This document shows positions 26,118 through 34,244 of a stretch of DNA of 64,000 bases, piece after piece. Below the pieces are notes generated by a model. It was given only the letters and a program-made list of their open reading frames with translations. It was not told the origin of the DNA and did no database searches. The position numbers and the translations under genes are program-made. Position 1 is the stretch's first letter; the number at the start of each line of letters is the position of its first letter. The DNA lies in assembly GCA_964425695.1 (NCBI GenBank), contig CAYRNF010000003.1:186001-250000 (forward strand), read 5' to 3'. Source of the stretch: JAKPBU01 sp964425695 (GTDB lineage Bacteria; Pseudomonadota; Gammaproteobacteria; Xanthomonadales; Xanthomonadaceae).

Positions 26118-26807
26118 TCAACGACGCTTGTGCGGCTTCAGTTCCTGCTGGCTCAGGAAACCGTCGCGGTTTTCGTCCATCCACGCGAACGACTTTTCCA
26201 GGCGCGGCATCTTCTCGCCCACTTCCAGGCGGCTCAGCCTGCCGTCGCGGTTGATGTCGGCCGCCGCGAATCGCTCCGCACTGCGCCGGGCGAACTCGGC
26301 TTCGCGCTGCGGGCGCATGCGCTCGTGGTGGCTGCGCAGCTCGCTGCGGACGATGTAGCCGTCGCGGTTGGCGTCCACCGCGGCGAAGTCGAAGCCGCGG
26401 TCGCCGCGCGCGGCCCACTTCGCCGCCTTGTCCGGGTGCTGCTGCGCGAACTGCGCCTTGCGCGCATCGCGCTCGGCCTTGCCGGCATCGAACTCGGCGC
26501 GGCTGATGCGGCCATCGCCGTCCTTGTCCATGCGCTGGATCCCGCCATGCATGCCGCCCCGCTTGCCGTGGCCGCCCTTGCGCTGCGGGCGTTCGGCCGC
26601 GGTGAGCCGGCCGTCGCCGTCCTTGTCCAGCTGCGCGAAGCGCTGTGCCAGGCGCGGATGCGCGGCGGCTTCGGCCCTGTCGATGGCGCCGTCGCTGTTG
26701 GTATCCAGGCTGGCGCGCGCGGCGCCGCCCTGCGTTTGCGGGGCGGCGACAGCCACGCCGGCCATGGCGGCCAGCAGCGTCGCCGCGATCAGGGTCTTGC
26801 GATGCAT
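26118..26807 (-). CDS. Exported protein with six EF-hand loops
   Basis: 229 aa. AGGAG precedes the ATG. A signal peptide (MHRKTLIAATLLAAMAGVAV, cleaved near AVAA-AP) exports it. Six canonical 12-residue calcium loops follow: DTNSDGAIDRAE, DKDGDGRLTAAE, DKDGDGRISRAE, DANRDGYIVRSE, DINRDGRLSRLE and DENRDGFLSQQE, each with Asp/Asn at positions 1, 3, 5 and Glu at 12. Basic linkers separate them. It should bind several Ca2+ ions in the periplasm; the downstream partner is unknown. Two-to-four-loop relatives are common in Xanthomonadaceae, six is on the high side. Confidence 0.88.
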   Translation of the reverse strand: MHRKTLIAATLLAAMAGVAVAAPQTQGGAARASLDTNSDGAIDRAEAAAHPRLAQRFAQLDKDGDGRLTAAERPQRKGGHGKRGGMHGGIQRMDKDGDGRISRAEFDAGKAERDARKAQFAQQHPDKAAKWAARGDRGFDFAAVDANRDGYIVRSELRSHHERMRPQREAEFARRSAERFAAADINRDGRLSRLEVGEKMPRLEKSFAWMDENRDGFLSQQELKPHKRR

Positions 26808-26973
26808 CGGGGAATCTCCTGCAGGGGCGGCACCACGCCGCGAGTGCCTGCATCAACGCCCCGCCCGCGCTGCGGTTGACAGGCGGCGGGCCGGGTTCAG
26901 GCGCGCGACAGACCCGGCGACGCCTGCGCGGCGCGGTCTCAGCCAGCGCGATGCGCGGCGCTATGCTGCGCGC

Positions 26974-27537
26974 ATGCAGGCACTGGCGCGCGCGCTGTCG
27001 ATCCTGGGGCATCCGGTCGTGGTGTTGCCGCTGGCCGCGTGGCTGGCGGCGGACCGTGACGCGGACGTGCGCACGCTGGCCGGCCTGGGCGCGTTCGGCG
27101 CTGCGGTGCTGGCCTGGTCGTGGTGGCAGGTGCGGCGCGGGCGTTGGGGACACGTGGATGCCAGCGGCACTGCCGAACGCCGCAGCCTCAACCTGTTCCT
27201 GATCGTGCTGTTCGCCGTGGGCACCGCGCTGGCCTGGCGCTTCGCGCCGCCCGAGGTCGCCTGGGCGATCGGCCTGTCGCTGCCGATCATCGCCCTGGCC
27301 CTGCTGGGCGCGCGCTGGTGCAAGCTGTCGCTGCACGTGGCGTTCGCCACCTATGCCGCGCTGCTGCTGTGGCGCATCGGGCCGTGGGCGGTGCTGTGCG
27401 GACTGTGTTTCGCCGCGTTGCTGGCCTGGTCGCGGCTGGCGCTGGCCCGGCACGCACCGCGCGACCTGGTGGCCGGCGCGCTGGCCGGGACGCTGTCCGG
27501 CGCGTTGCACGCACTGTTCGCGCAGGGGGTGCGCTGA
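26974..27537 (+). CDS. PAP2-like membrane protein
   Basis: 187 aa, five or six membrane helices. Late in the protein KLSLHVAFATYAALLLW occupies the place of the PAP2 phosphatase motif 2 (normally PSGH) and SRLALARHAPRDLVAGALAG matches motif 3 (SRxxxxxHxxxDxxxG). Motif 1 (KxxxxxxRP) is not evident, so it may be a degenerate or specialised lipid phosphatase. Its TGA shares a base with the bpt ATG, so the two are co-translated. Divergent from the EF-hand gene. Confidence 0.72.
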   Translation: MQALARALSILGHPVVVLPLAAWLAADRDADVRTLAGLGAFGAAVLAWSWWQVRRGRWGHVDASGTAERRSLNLFLIVLFAVGTALAWRFAPPEVAWAIGLSLPIIALALLGARWCKLSLHVAFATYAALLLWRIGPWAVLCGLCFAALLAWSRLALARHAPRDLVAGALAGTLSGALHALFAQGVR

Positions 27538-28256
27538 TGCGCGAAGCCGACGAGCTGCGCGTGTTCCACACCGGCGAGCACGTGTGCGGCTATTTCCCGG
27601 ACCGGATCGCACGCGACCTGGTCATCGATCCGCGCGATCCGCGGCTGCCGCAGCACTATCCGGTCGCGCTGGCCTGGGGTTTCCGGCGATCCGGCGACCT
27701 GGTGTACCGGCCGCACTGCCGCGGCTGCCGCGCCTGCCTGGCGGTGCGCGTGCCGGTGGCGGACTTCGCGCCCGATCGCAGCCAGCGTCGCTGCCTGGCG
27801 CGCAATGCCGACCTGGATGCGCGCGTGGTGCCGGCGGTACGCACGCCCGAACACCTGGAGCTGTACCGGCGCTACCTGCAGGCGCGGCATCCCGGCGGCG
27901 GCATGGACGACCACGGCGCGCCGGAGTTCGAGCAGTTCCTGATCGGCGGCTGGTCGCATGGACGCTTCCTGGAACTGCGCGAGCACGCCACCCACCGGCT
28001 GCTGGGCGTCGCCGTGACCGACCTGGTCGAAGGCGCGCTGTCGGCGGTGTACACGTTCTACGACCCGGATGAGCGCACGCGCAGCCTGGGAACGCTCGCG
28101 ATCCTGCAGCAGATCGAGTGGGCGCGCCGCGACGCGCGCACGCACCTGTACCTGGGCTACTGGATCGCCGGGCACGGCAAGATGGACTACAAGCGGCGGT
28201 TCCGCCCACTGGAAGGATTCGACGGCCGCCAGTGGCGGCGCTTGCGCTTCGAATAG
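27537..28256 (+). CDS. bpt: Aspartate/glutamate leucyltransferase
   Basis: 239 aa. The N-terminal cysteine cluster is present (EHVCGYFPDR and RPHCRGCRACLAVRVPV), as are HYPVALAWGFRRSGDLVYRP, AVYTFYDPDERTRSLGTLAILQQIEWAR (shown in pieces here) and LYLGYWIAGHGKMDYKRRFRP. Bpt adds leucine from Leu-tRNA to proteins with N-terminal Asp or Glu, feeding them to ClpAP through the N-end rule. Length and motifs are intact. It follows the PAP2-like gene with a one-base overlap. Confidence 0.92.
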   Translation: MREADELRVFHTGEHVCGYFPDRIARDLVIDPRDPRLPQHYPVALAWGFRRSGDLVYRPHCRGCRACLAVRVPVADFAPDRSQRRCLARNADLDARVVPAVRTPEHLELYRRYLQARHPGGGMDDHGAPEFEQFLIGGWSHGRFLELREHATHRLLGVAVTDLVEGALSAVYTFYDPDERTRSLGTLAILQQIEWARRDARTHLYLGYWIAGHGKMDYKRRFRPLEGFDGRQWRRLRFE

Positions 28257-28265
28257 CGCGCGCGG

Positions 28266-28730
28266 TCAATCCACGGCGATGTCGAAGTGCAGCACGTCCT
28301 CGCGCGCGCCGAGCCGGGTGTACAGCGCCACCGCCGGCGCATCGGCCAGGTCGGCCTGCACGTAGATCACCCACGCGCCGCGCGCCTTCGCGATGGGCTT
28401 GAGCGCTTCGATCAGCGCGGTGGCGATGCCGCGCCGGCGCATGGCGGCATCCACCGCCAGGTCGTAGATGTACACCTCGCTGCGCGCCTGCTCGAACTTC
28501 GGCAGCACGTAGGCCGCCAGCGCCCCTACCACCGCGCCTTCGTGCAGGGCGGCCAGGGCGATGAACGTGTCCGAGGACAGCAGGCCACGCAGGTATGCGT
28601 CGCCGGGGCGCGAAGCGTCGTAGCTGGCCGGGTCCTCGAACGCGCGCGAGAACAGATCGAGCATGCCGTGCAGCGTGGCGATCTCGCCCGCGCCCGGCTG
28701 CACGATACGGATCGCGCCTGCGCCCTGCAT
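28266..28730 (-). CDS. GNAT acetyltransferase, AAC(3)-I-like
   Basis: 154 aa. Matches the aminoglycoside 3-N-acetyltransferase type I subgroup of GNATs in layout: DLFSRAFEDPASYDASRPGD, SSDTFIALAALHEGAVVGALAAY, FEQARSEVYIYDLAV, the acetyl-CoA loop RRRGIATALIEAL, then YVQADLADAPAVALYTRLG and a C-terminal EDVLHFDI. Chromosomal members of this group usually have no proven role in resistance, so the real substrate is open. Its ATG overlaps the stop of the membrane-protein gene by one base. Confidence 0.82.
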   Translation of the reverse strand: MQGAGAIRIVQPGAGEIATLHGMLDLFSRAFEDPASYDASRPGDAYLRGLLSSDTFIALAALHEGAVVGALAAYVLPKFEQARSEVYIYDLAVDAAMRRRGIATALIEALKPIAKARGAWVIYVQADLADAPAVALYTRLGAREDVLHFDIAVD

Positions 28731-29152
28731 CAGCGCACCGCGCTGCGACGGCCGCGCCACGGCTCGCCGCGCGCGCGCACGTAGCGCCGGTACACGTAGC
28801 CCCACGGCACCACCAGCGGCACCAGCACCACGCCCATCAGGCAGGCGAACCAGGTTTCGCTGCCGTAGGGGCCCAGCGTGCCTGCGCGCCACAGCGGCAG
28901 CGCGGTCACCAACCAGATCACCTTCCACGCCAGCTCGAACAGCAGCAGCGGCAGCATCTGCAGCGGGTAGCGCAGGCCCAGCAGGGAGACCAGCGCCAGC
29001 GCGCCCAGCAAGGCGCGCACCACCGAGTTCGGATCGGCGGCGGACATCGGCCAGCGCAGGATCGCCGGCCACACGGTCGCGGCCAGCCCCACGCTGATCA
29101 GCAGGTACATCCCGCGCAGCAAGACCAGGCGCAGCGTCGTAACCCGTTCCAT
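28730..29152 (-). CDS. Small polytopic membrane protein, unknown function
   Basis: 140 aa with four predicted helices (about 12-32, 45-62, 66-85, 95-118). GGGGAAG precedes the ATG at 29152; the open frame extends upstream through a 12-base imperfect repeat and is not used there. The C-terminus is basic (YVYRRYVRARGEPWRGRR), suggesting it stays in the cytoplasm. First gene of a pair with the AAC(3)-I-like GNAT (TGATG overlap). I do not recognise a family. Confidence 0.7.
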   Translation of the reverse strand: MERVTTLRLVLLRGMYLLISVGLAATVWPAILRWPMSAADPNSVVRALLGALALVSLLGLRYPLQMLPLLLFELAWKVIWLVTALPLWRAGTLGPYGSETWFACLMGVVLVPLVVPWGYVYRRYVRARGEPWRGRRSAVR

Positions 29153-29221
29153 TCCGCTTCCCCGCCGGAGGATGCCGCCAGCATCCGCGCGTGGCCTGCC
29201 GCCGCGCCAGTGTCGAGCGGC

Positions 29222-29270
29222 ACCCATCCAACCGCCCATCCAACGGCTCATCCAGGGGTCCACCCAACGG
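29222..29270. repeat. Short imperfect tandem repeat (12-base unit)
   Basis: CCCATCCAACCG, CCCATCCAACGG, CTCATCCAGGGG and TCCACCCAACGG lie almost end to end between the SseB-like and membrane-protein genes. It is upstream of the minus-strand membrane-protein start and may be a slippage-prone leader. Confidence 0.45.
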
Positions 29271-29290
29271 CCCGGGCGATGGGCCGCGAC

Positions 29291-29692
29291 CTAGCCGCGG
29301 GCGGCGGCCCCGGCTGCGTGCCGCATGGCGTCGACTTCGCTGGCGGACAGCACCAGGTCGAAGCGGTACCCCGGGTTCAGTGCGATGCCCAGGCCGGCGG
29401 GCGCGATCGCCACCACCCAGTCGAAGCCGGTATGCAGCGCAAACCGGAACGCTGGTTCGCGCTCGACCCACGGCCGGGTCTTGTCCACCGACGTGAACGC
29501 GGCGATCCCGGGCCTGCCGTCGCGGTCGTTGAGCACCAGCGGCCGCGCGTGTTTGGGCAGGACCCCGTTCTCGACGCCGTGGTCCAGCAGCACCGCGACC
29601 TTGGCCTGCGCGAGCAAGGGCAGCAGCGCCGCGCGTTGCGCCGGGTCCTGATGCGCCAGCGCCAGGCGCTGCTCCAGTTGTGTCGCGTCCAT
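29291..29692 (-). CDS. SseB-like N-terminal domain protein
   Basis: 133 aa. Matches the SseB (enhanced serine sensitivity) fold pattern: AKVAVLLDHGVENGVLPKHA, LVLNDRDGRPGIAAFTSVDK, RFALHTGFDWVVAIAPAG and LGIALNPGYRFDLVLSASEV. Such proteins are small, cytoplasmic and often act as specificity or effector-recognition modules; no enzymatic residues are evident. ATG at 29692 is the natural start. Standing alone between two minus-strand units. Confidence 0.75.
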   Translation of the reverse strand: MDATQLEQRLALAHQDPAQRAALLPLLAQAKVAVLLDHGVENGVLPKHARPLVLNDRDGRPGIAAFTSVDKTRPWVEREPAFRFALHTGFDWVVAIAPAGLGIALNPGYRFDLVLSASEVDAMRHAAGAAARG

Positions 29693-29805
29693 CCGCCTTC
29701 CGATGCCAGGGCGCAGTGCGCCGATGCGCGACAGGCTAACCCAGCGTCATGCCACGCCGCCGTGCAGGCCGCGCAGCGCGGCCGCAGCACCGCACTCGCG
29801 CAAGG

Positions 29806-30207
29806 CTACGCGCCGGCGCGCTGCAGCGATTCCAGCACGGCCATTGCGCGCGGCCCTGCGCGGGCAGGGACGAAGAGGTGGTCGTGATGCACGCCCGCGA
29901 TCACGTTGCACCCGATGCCCGCCTGCGCGAGCGCGGTGGAGACCGCTGCCGTCAGGCCCACCGCTGCCAGGTCCGAATGCACGGTCAGCGTGATCCAGTC
30001 GGCCAGGAACGCGACCGCCAGGCCCGAAGCGGCGGCGTCGGCCTCCGCCATCACCACCGAAAGACCCTCGGCCTCGCGCACGCTGGCGATGACCGCAAGC
30101 GGATCCACCGCATGTCCGTCGGGCACCGTCACGAACGCGTAGCGCCCCGGCGCCAGCACGGGCTGCATCTGGGACAGCAGGGCGGACAGGTCGGCGATGG
30201 GCTGCAT
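29806..30207 (-). CDS. ACT domain-containing protein
   Basis: 133 aa. AGGGAAAG lies before the ATG at 30207. The fold pattern is two consecutive ACT-like units: PGRYAFVTVP...LAVIASVREAEGLSVVM and WITLTVHSDLAAVGLTAAVSTALAQAGIGCNVI followed by HHDHLFVP. The second strand-helix with VGLTAAVSxALAxAGI is typical of ACT small-molecule sensors of the ACT_7/DUF2241 group. It probably binds an amino acid; no catalytic domain is fused. Confidence 0.82.
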   Translation of the reverse strand: MQPIADLSALLSQMQPVLAPGRYAFVTVPDGHAVDPLAVIASVREAEGLSVVMAEADAAASGLAVAFLADWITLTVHSDLAAVGLTAAVSTALAQAGIGCNVIAGVHHDHLFVPARAGPRAMAVLESLQRAGA

Positions 30208-30299
30208 GGTGTCTTTCCCTGCGGTCATGCCGCCTGGGCGACGGCGGCGCCTGCGCATGCAGGCCGTGGAAGCGCTGCCAGGCACGCGCCGCGCATGCG

Positions 30300-30809
30300 T
30301 CAGGTGTCCGCGCAGGACATCTTGCGCAAGGCCGGCGTGTCCGCCGGTTCCCACGGCGCGCGAAACAGATCCTGCCCGGAACCCCAGCGGTACAGGAAGG
30401 TGCGCCCGTCCGGCAGGCGTCCGAACACCTCGATGTCCTGGAACGACGAATCGAACCTCACCGGCTGCGAGATCCGGTCGATCCTGATCCTGGTGCCCGC
30501 GGGCAACACCGGGTCGATGCGCGTGGGACGTGAGGGCGCCAGCCACAGGTCGGTGTGGATGCCGGGCTGGTACGGCACGGCGTCGACGAGCTGCACCGTC
30601 GCCGGCGCCCGCAGCGGCAGGCAGTCGTCGCTGAGGTCGTGGGTGCCGCACGAGGACAGCAGCAGCATCGCTGCCAGCGGCCCGCCGGCGAACCGCAACG
30701 CGCGTGATCCGGCGCGAAGGCGGGGCCGCCGGTTCGCGCTCCGCTCCACCTGTCCCTGCAGACCTGCGCCCGCGACGAAGGCGCGGCGCACGGCGCAGCG
30801 AAGCTTCAC
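30300..30809 (-). CDS. Lipoprotein, unknown function
   Basis: Up to 169 aa from a GTG that overlaps the preceding stop (GTGA). The only plausible export signal, LRFAGGPLAAMLLLSSC, has its lipid cysteine at residue 54 of that reading, an unusually long basic n-region. A second GTG at 30749 (MERSANRRP) with AGGGA before it would place the cysteine at residue 34 and may be the true start. The mature part is acidic-aromatic with a C-terminal cysteine (RKMSCADT) and no known motif. Confidence 0.6.
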   Translation of the reverse strand: MKLRCAVRRAFVAGAGLQGQVERSANRRPRLRAGSRALRFAGGPLAAMLLLSSCGTHDLSDDCLPLRAPATVQLVDAVPYQPGIHTDLWLAPSRPTRIDPVLPAGTRIRIDRISQPVRFDSSFQDIEVFGRLPDGRTFLYRWGSGQDLFRAPWEPADTPALRKMSCADT

Positions 30810-31270
30810 GCTTTCGCCGGAGACGCGACGGGCGCGTCGGCGTCGGGTCCCGGGGTCTGCGCCCCGGCCTGCGCATCGACCTGCGCATCGGCCGCTGGCG
30901 GGCTGGATGAGGCCGGCACCGGTGCGGCGTCCTGCGCGTGCGCGGTCGCGCCGCCCTGCCGGTCTCCTGCCACCACCTTCTGCACCGCGCCCTTCAGCGC
31001 ATGCGGGCCGAAGCCGAACATCTCGTCGCTGTGGGCGGACACGATCATGCGGACCATGCCGCTGGGAATCATGAGTTCCAGTTCCACCGGCGTGCCGTCG
31101 CGGGCCGTGCCGTGCAGGCTCAGTTCGATGAGCGAGCCGCCGGTGTCCACGCCATTGCACATGACATGCGGGCCGGCGGGGCCGTCCTGCAGGTAGGGCT
31201 TGATGGCCTCGCCCAGGGCTTCGAGCGCCTGCGGGAAGAAGAAGACCGCGTAACCGTCGTTGCCGTTCAT
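30806..31270 (-). CDS. Hypothetical protein with Ala/Pro-rich tail
   Basis: 154 aa. A globular part of about 100 residues (YAVFFFPQALEALGEAIKPY, HVMCNGVDTGGSLIELSLHG, ELELMIPSGMVRMIVSAHSD) ends in FGFGPHALKGAVQKVV, then comes a long disordered Ala/Pro/Asp tail with repeated DAQ. No signal peptide or membrane segment. I do not recognise the family; the pattern looks conserved-hypothetical of this lineage. It is followed by the lipoprotein gene through a GTGA overlap. No strong ribosome site at the ATG at 31270. Confidence 0.6.
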   Translation of the reverse strand: MNGNDGYAVFFFPQALEALGEAIKPYLQDGPAGPHVMCNGVDTGGSLIELSLHGTARDGTPVELELMIPSGMVRMIVSAHSDEMFGFGPHALKGAVQKVVAGDRQGGATAHAQDAAPVPASSSPPAADAQVDAQAGAQTPGPDADAPVASPAKA

Positions 31271-31359
31271 GCGTGCTCGGGTGGCCCTGTCGGCGGGCAT
31301 CATGGCATCGCAGGCGTGACGCGGGGCGCAACGGCAGCCGCGGCGTCGCGCCGCGCGGG

Positions 31360-32598
31360 CTAGTGCGTGCCGCCCGCGCCCGCGCCGCCGTCGCCGTCGC
31401 CTTCCAGCGTGACCACCAGCGCGCCCGCCGCCTCGCGCGCGATGCGCCGTGCATCGTCCACGGTGTCGCTGCGCGCCAGGGTCACGGCCACGCGGCGATG
31501 GCCGGCGACGCGCGGCTTGCCGAATAGGCGCAGCTGCGTGTCGGCCACCGACAGCGCCGCGTCCACGCGGGAAAACACCGGCACGCCTTGGCCTTCGGCC
31601 ACCACCGCGCACGACGCCGATGCGCCCTGCTGGCGGATCGCAGGGATCGGCAGGCCCAGGATGGCGCGCGCATGCAGTGCGAACTCGCTCAGGTCCTGCG
31701 AGACCAGCGTGACCAGCCCGGTGTCGTGCGGGCGCGGCGAGACTTCGCTGAACCACACCTCGTCGCCCTTGACGAACAGCTCCACGCCGAACAGCCCCCA
31801 GCCGCCCAGCGCATCGGTGATGGCGCGCGCCACGCCCTGCGCGGCGGCCAGCGCGCGCGTGGACATGGGCTGCGGCTGCCAGCTTTCGCGGTAGTCGCCG
31901 TCGCGCTGCAGGTGGCCGATGGGCTCGCAGAACGTGGTGCCGTCGCGGTGGCGCACGGTGAGCAGGGTGATCTCGTAATCGAAATCGATGAAGCCTTCCA
32001 CGATCGCGCGCCCGGCGCCGGCACGGCCGCCGGTCTGCGCCGTCTCCCACGCCGGCTGGATGTCGGCTTCGCTGCGCACGGTGCTCTGGCCGTGGCCGGA
32101 CGAGGACATCACCGGCTTCACCACGCACGGCAGGCCGAGCGCGGCCACCGCGTCGCGGTAGTCGTCCAGCGTGTTCACGAAGCGGTACGGCGAGGTCGGC
32201 AGTCCCAGCGATTCGGCGGCCAGGCGGCGGATGCCCTCGCGATCCATCGTGAGCCGCGCGGCACGCGCGGTGGGAATCACGCGCGCGGCGTGTCCGGCTT
32301 CGGCCCATTCGCGCTCCAGCGCTTCCAGGGTGGGCGTGTGGATCGCCTCGATCTCCGGCACCACCAGGTGCGGGCGTTCGCGCTCGATCAGCGCGCGTAC
32401 CGCATCGCCGTCGAGCATGTCCAGCACGTGGCTGCGGTGGGCCACCTGCATGGCCGGCGCGTCCGCATAGCGGTCGGCGGCGATCACCTCCACGCCGAAG
32501 CGCTGCAGTTCGATCGCCACCTCCTTGCCCAGTTCGCCAGAACCGAGCAGCAGCGCGCGCAGCGCGTGCGGGGACAAGGGCGTGCCGATGCTGGACAT
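31360..32598 (-). CDS. purT: Formate-dependent phosphoribosylglycinamide formyltransferase
   Basis: 412 aa ATP-grasp enzyme. Visible: LLLGSGELGKEVAIELQRFG (substrate-binding loop), VVPEIEAIHTPTLEALE, VIPTARAARLTMDREGIRRL, the ATP-grasp VVKPVMSSSGHGQSTVRS, FDYEITLLTVR and EVSPRPHDTGLVTLVSQ with metal-binding acids. PurT uses formate and ATP to formylate GAR in purine synthesis, independent of folate. Length is slightly above the usual 390-395 residues through a Gly/Ala-rich C-terminus. Divergent from the lipoprotein gene at 32699. Confidence 0.95.
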   Translation of the reverse strand: MSSIGTPLSPHALRALLLGSGELGKEVAIELQRFGVEVIAADRYADAPAMQVAHRSHVLDMLDGDAVRALIERERPHLVVPEIEAIHTPTLEALEREWAEAGHAARVIPTARAARLTMDREGIRRLAAESLGLPTSPYRFVNTLDDYRDAVAALGLPCVVKPVMSSSGHGQSTVRSEADIQPAWETAQTGGRAGAGRAIVEGFIDFDYEITLLTVRHRDGTTFCEPIGHLQRDGDYRESWQPQPMSTRALAAAQGVARAITDALGGWGLFGVELFVKGDEVWFSEVSPRPHDTGLVTLVSQDLSEFALHARAILGLPIPAIRQQGASASCAVVAEGQGVPVFSRVDAALSVADTQLRLFGKPRVAGHRRVAVTLARSDTVDDARRIAREAAGALVVTLEGDGDGGAGAGGTH

Positions 32599-32698
32599 GC
32601 GGGTGGACTCCGTGGCGGGATGGCGCGGGCGGTGCGCAAGTCTATCGAGCCGCGCGGCGCCCGTTCACCGCGCACGCACGATCTGCGATGCTGGCCGC

Positions 32699-33610
32699 GT
32701 GCGCCCCTCCCTGCCCCGACTGCCGCCGATCGCGCTGTGCGCCTGCCTGCTGCTGGGCGGATTGGCCGCGTGCGCGCGACCGCAGGAACCGTTCGCGCGG
32801 CTGGCCGGACTGGTGCTGGACGAACGCCTGCGCGAAGTGAGCGGGCTGGCGGCGTCGCGCACCCACGCCGACGTGCTGTGGATGCTCAACGACGGCGGCA
32901 ACGATGCCGCGCTGTACGCGGTGTCGCGCCGCGGCCGCGTACTGGCGCGCTTCGCGCTGGACGGCGTGGCCAACACCGACTGGGAAGACCTGGCCGCGTT
33001 CGAACTGGACGGCCGGCGCTACCTGCTGGTGGCCGACACCGGGGACAACGGCGGCCTGCGCCGCACCCTGCAGCTGCACGTATTGCAGGAGCCGGAAACC
33101 TTGCAGGACGGCACGCTGAAACCGGCCTGGTCCATCGCCTTCCGCTGGCCCGACGGTCCGCGCGACAGCGAGGCGGTCGCGGTGGATGCCGCGGCCGGGC
33201 AGGTGCTGCTGTTCTCCAAGAAGCGGCGCCCGCCGGAACTGTTCTCCGTGCCGCTGCAACCGGGCCCCCGGCGCGCGGTGGCGCAGCGTGTGGCGCGGCT
33301 GGCCGGCATCCCCCAGCCGACGCCGCAGGAACGCCAGGCCCGGCACTCGCGCGCAGCGCTCAAGGGCCAGGTGACCGCGGCCGACCTGTCGCCCGATGGG
33401 CGGCGCCTGGCGGTCATGACCTATCACGACGTGGCGGTGTACACCCGCGCGCCCGGCGAGCCATGGGGCGAGGCGGTGACGCGTGCGCCGACGGTGCGCG
33501 ACCTGCCGTGGATCCCGCAGGCCGAGGCGATGGCCTGGTCGGCCGGCGGCCGTGGCCTGTTCGCCACCGGCGAATTCACGCCGGCGCCGCTGTTCTTCCT
33601 GGTGCCCTGA
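32699..33610 (+). CDS. Lipoprotein, possible beta-propeller
   Basis: 303 aa from a GTG at 32699; the nearby ATG at 32688 is out of frame. The signal ends LLLGGLAAC with C25 as lipid-attachment residue. The mature protein has repeated strand-turn patterns (LREVSGLAASRTHADVLWMLND, YAVSRRGRVLARFALDG, WEDLAAFELDGRRYLLVADTGDN, AADLSPDGRRLAVMTYHDVAVY) compatible with a beta-propeller of four or more blades. No catalytic motif. Likely periplasmic and lipid anchored; function unknown. Confidence 0.75.
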   Translation: MRPSLPRLPPIALCACLLLGGLAACARPQEPFARLAGLVLDERLREVSGLAASRTHADVLWMLNDGGNDAALYAVSRRGRVLARFALDGVANTDWEDLAAFELDGRRYLLVADTGDNGGLRRTLQLHVLQEPETLQDGTLKPAWSIAFRWPDGPRDSEAVAVDAAAGQVLLFSKKRRPPELFSVPLQPGPRRAVAQRVARLAGIPQPTPQERQARHSRAALKGQVTAADLSPDGRRLAVMTYHDVAVYTRAPGEPWGEAVTRAPTVRDLPWIPQAEAMAWSAGGRGLFATGEFTPAPLFFLVP

Positions 33611-34244
33611 GCCGCCCACCCGGCGTCAGCGCACGGGTTGCAGGGCGAAACCGGTTTGGTCCCGGACTTGCGCTCTCCCATGGCCGCCCGGGTCGCGCGG
33701 GAACCCTGGAACCCCGCCGCGGCGCCCGGTGCGGCGCACGCGGCGCTCGAAGCGCCACCGGAGGCATTCGAAGTGGCGTGCGAGGCGCGCCCGGTGCCGC
33801 AGCTGGCGCTCGCTGCGCCACCGCAGGCGCGCCGCGCGCCGGTCGCGGCGCAAGGGGTGCGGTGAACGACGCTCTTTTCGCCACACGCGGCGCTTCGCGC
33901 GGCAACCGCGGCACTGGAACTGCCAGCCGCGGGCTGCGTGGTGCCGGCGGAAGCGCGTCGCGGGGCGCGGGACTAGTTACGGGTGCCGACGCTGGTGTTG
34001 CAGGCGCCATTGCCGCCGCATTACGTGCCAGTGCCGGCGCGCAAAACGCCGCACGGACTGTCCCGGCGAGGGGCGAAGCATGCCCGCCCGCCAAGGAGGC
34101 GCGGCTGCCTCCAGGCGCTGCTACAGCGGACGCGTCCCACACGCGGCGGTCGTTCTCCAGCCGCCCACGCACAACAGCTGCCGCGCACGGCGTACCCGAG
34201 GTGGGCGTACCGGCCCGCCGTCTGTCGGGATCCGCTTTACTGAG
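33611..34244. other. Unexplained gene-free region upstream of the SPFH operon
   Basis: About 630 bases without a convincing gene on either strand. The first 250 bases contain related strings (GCGCTCGAAGCGCCACCG and GCGCTCGCTGCGCCACCG), and open frames on both strands encode only Ala/Pro/Arg-rich, low-complexity protein with atypical third-position bases after 33860. No palindromic repeat of the two dispersed families seen elsewhere occurs. It could be decayed gene sequence or a long regulatory or untranslated region. Confidence 0.4.

Noticed and set aside
25816..26358. Plus-strand open frame reaching into the EF-hand gene
   Set aside because: Most of it is antisense to the EF-hand gene and the rest is intergenic with no homology-like motif.
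26876..26881. TTGACA as a -35 element upstream of the PAP2-like gene
   Set aside because: No -10-like hexamer lies 15-19 bases downstream, so a single consensus -35 is not enough.
28266..31270. Genomic island or resistance cassette around the AAC(3)-I-like gene
   Set aside because: No integrase, attachment site, tRNA or composition shift; neighbouring genes are ordinary small chromosomal genes.
33638..33865. Small 75-codon open frame in the gene-free region
   Set aside because: No ribosome site, Ala/Pro-rich low-complexity product, overlapping equally poor frames on the other strand.
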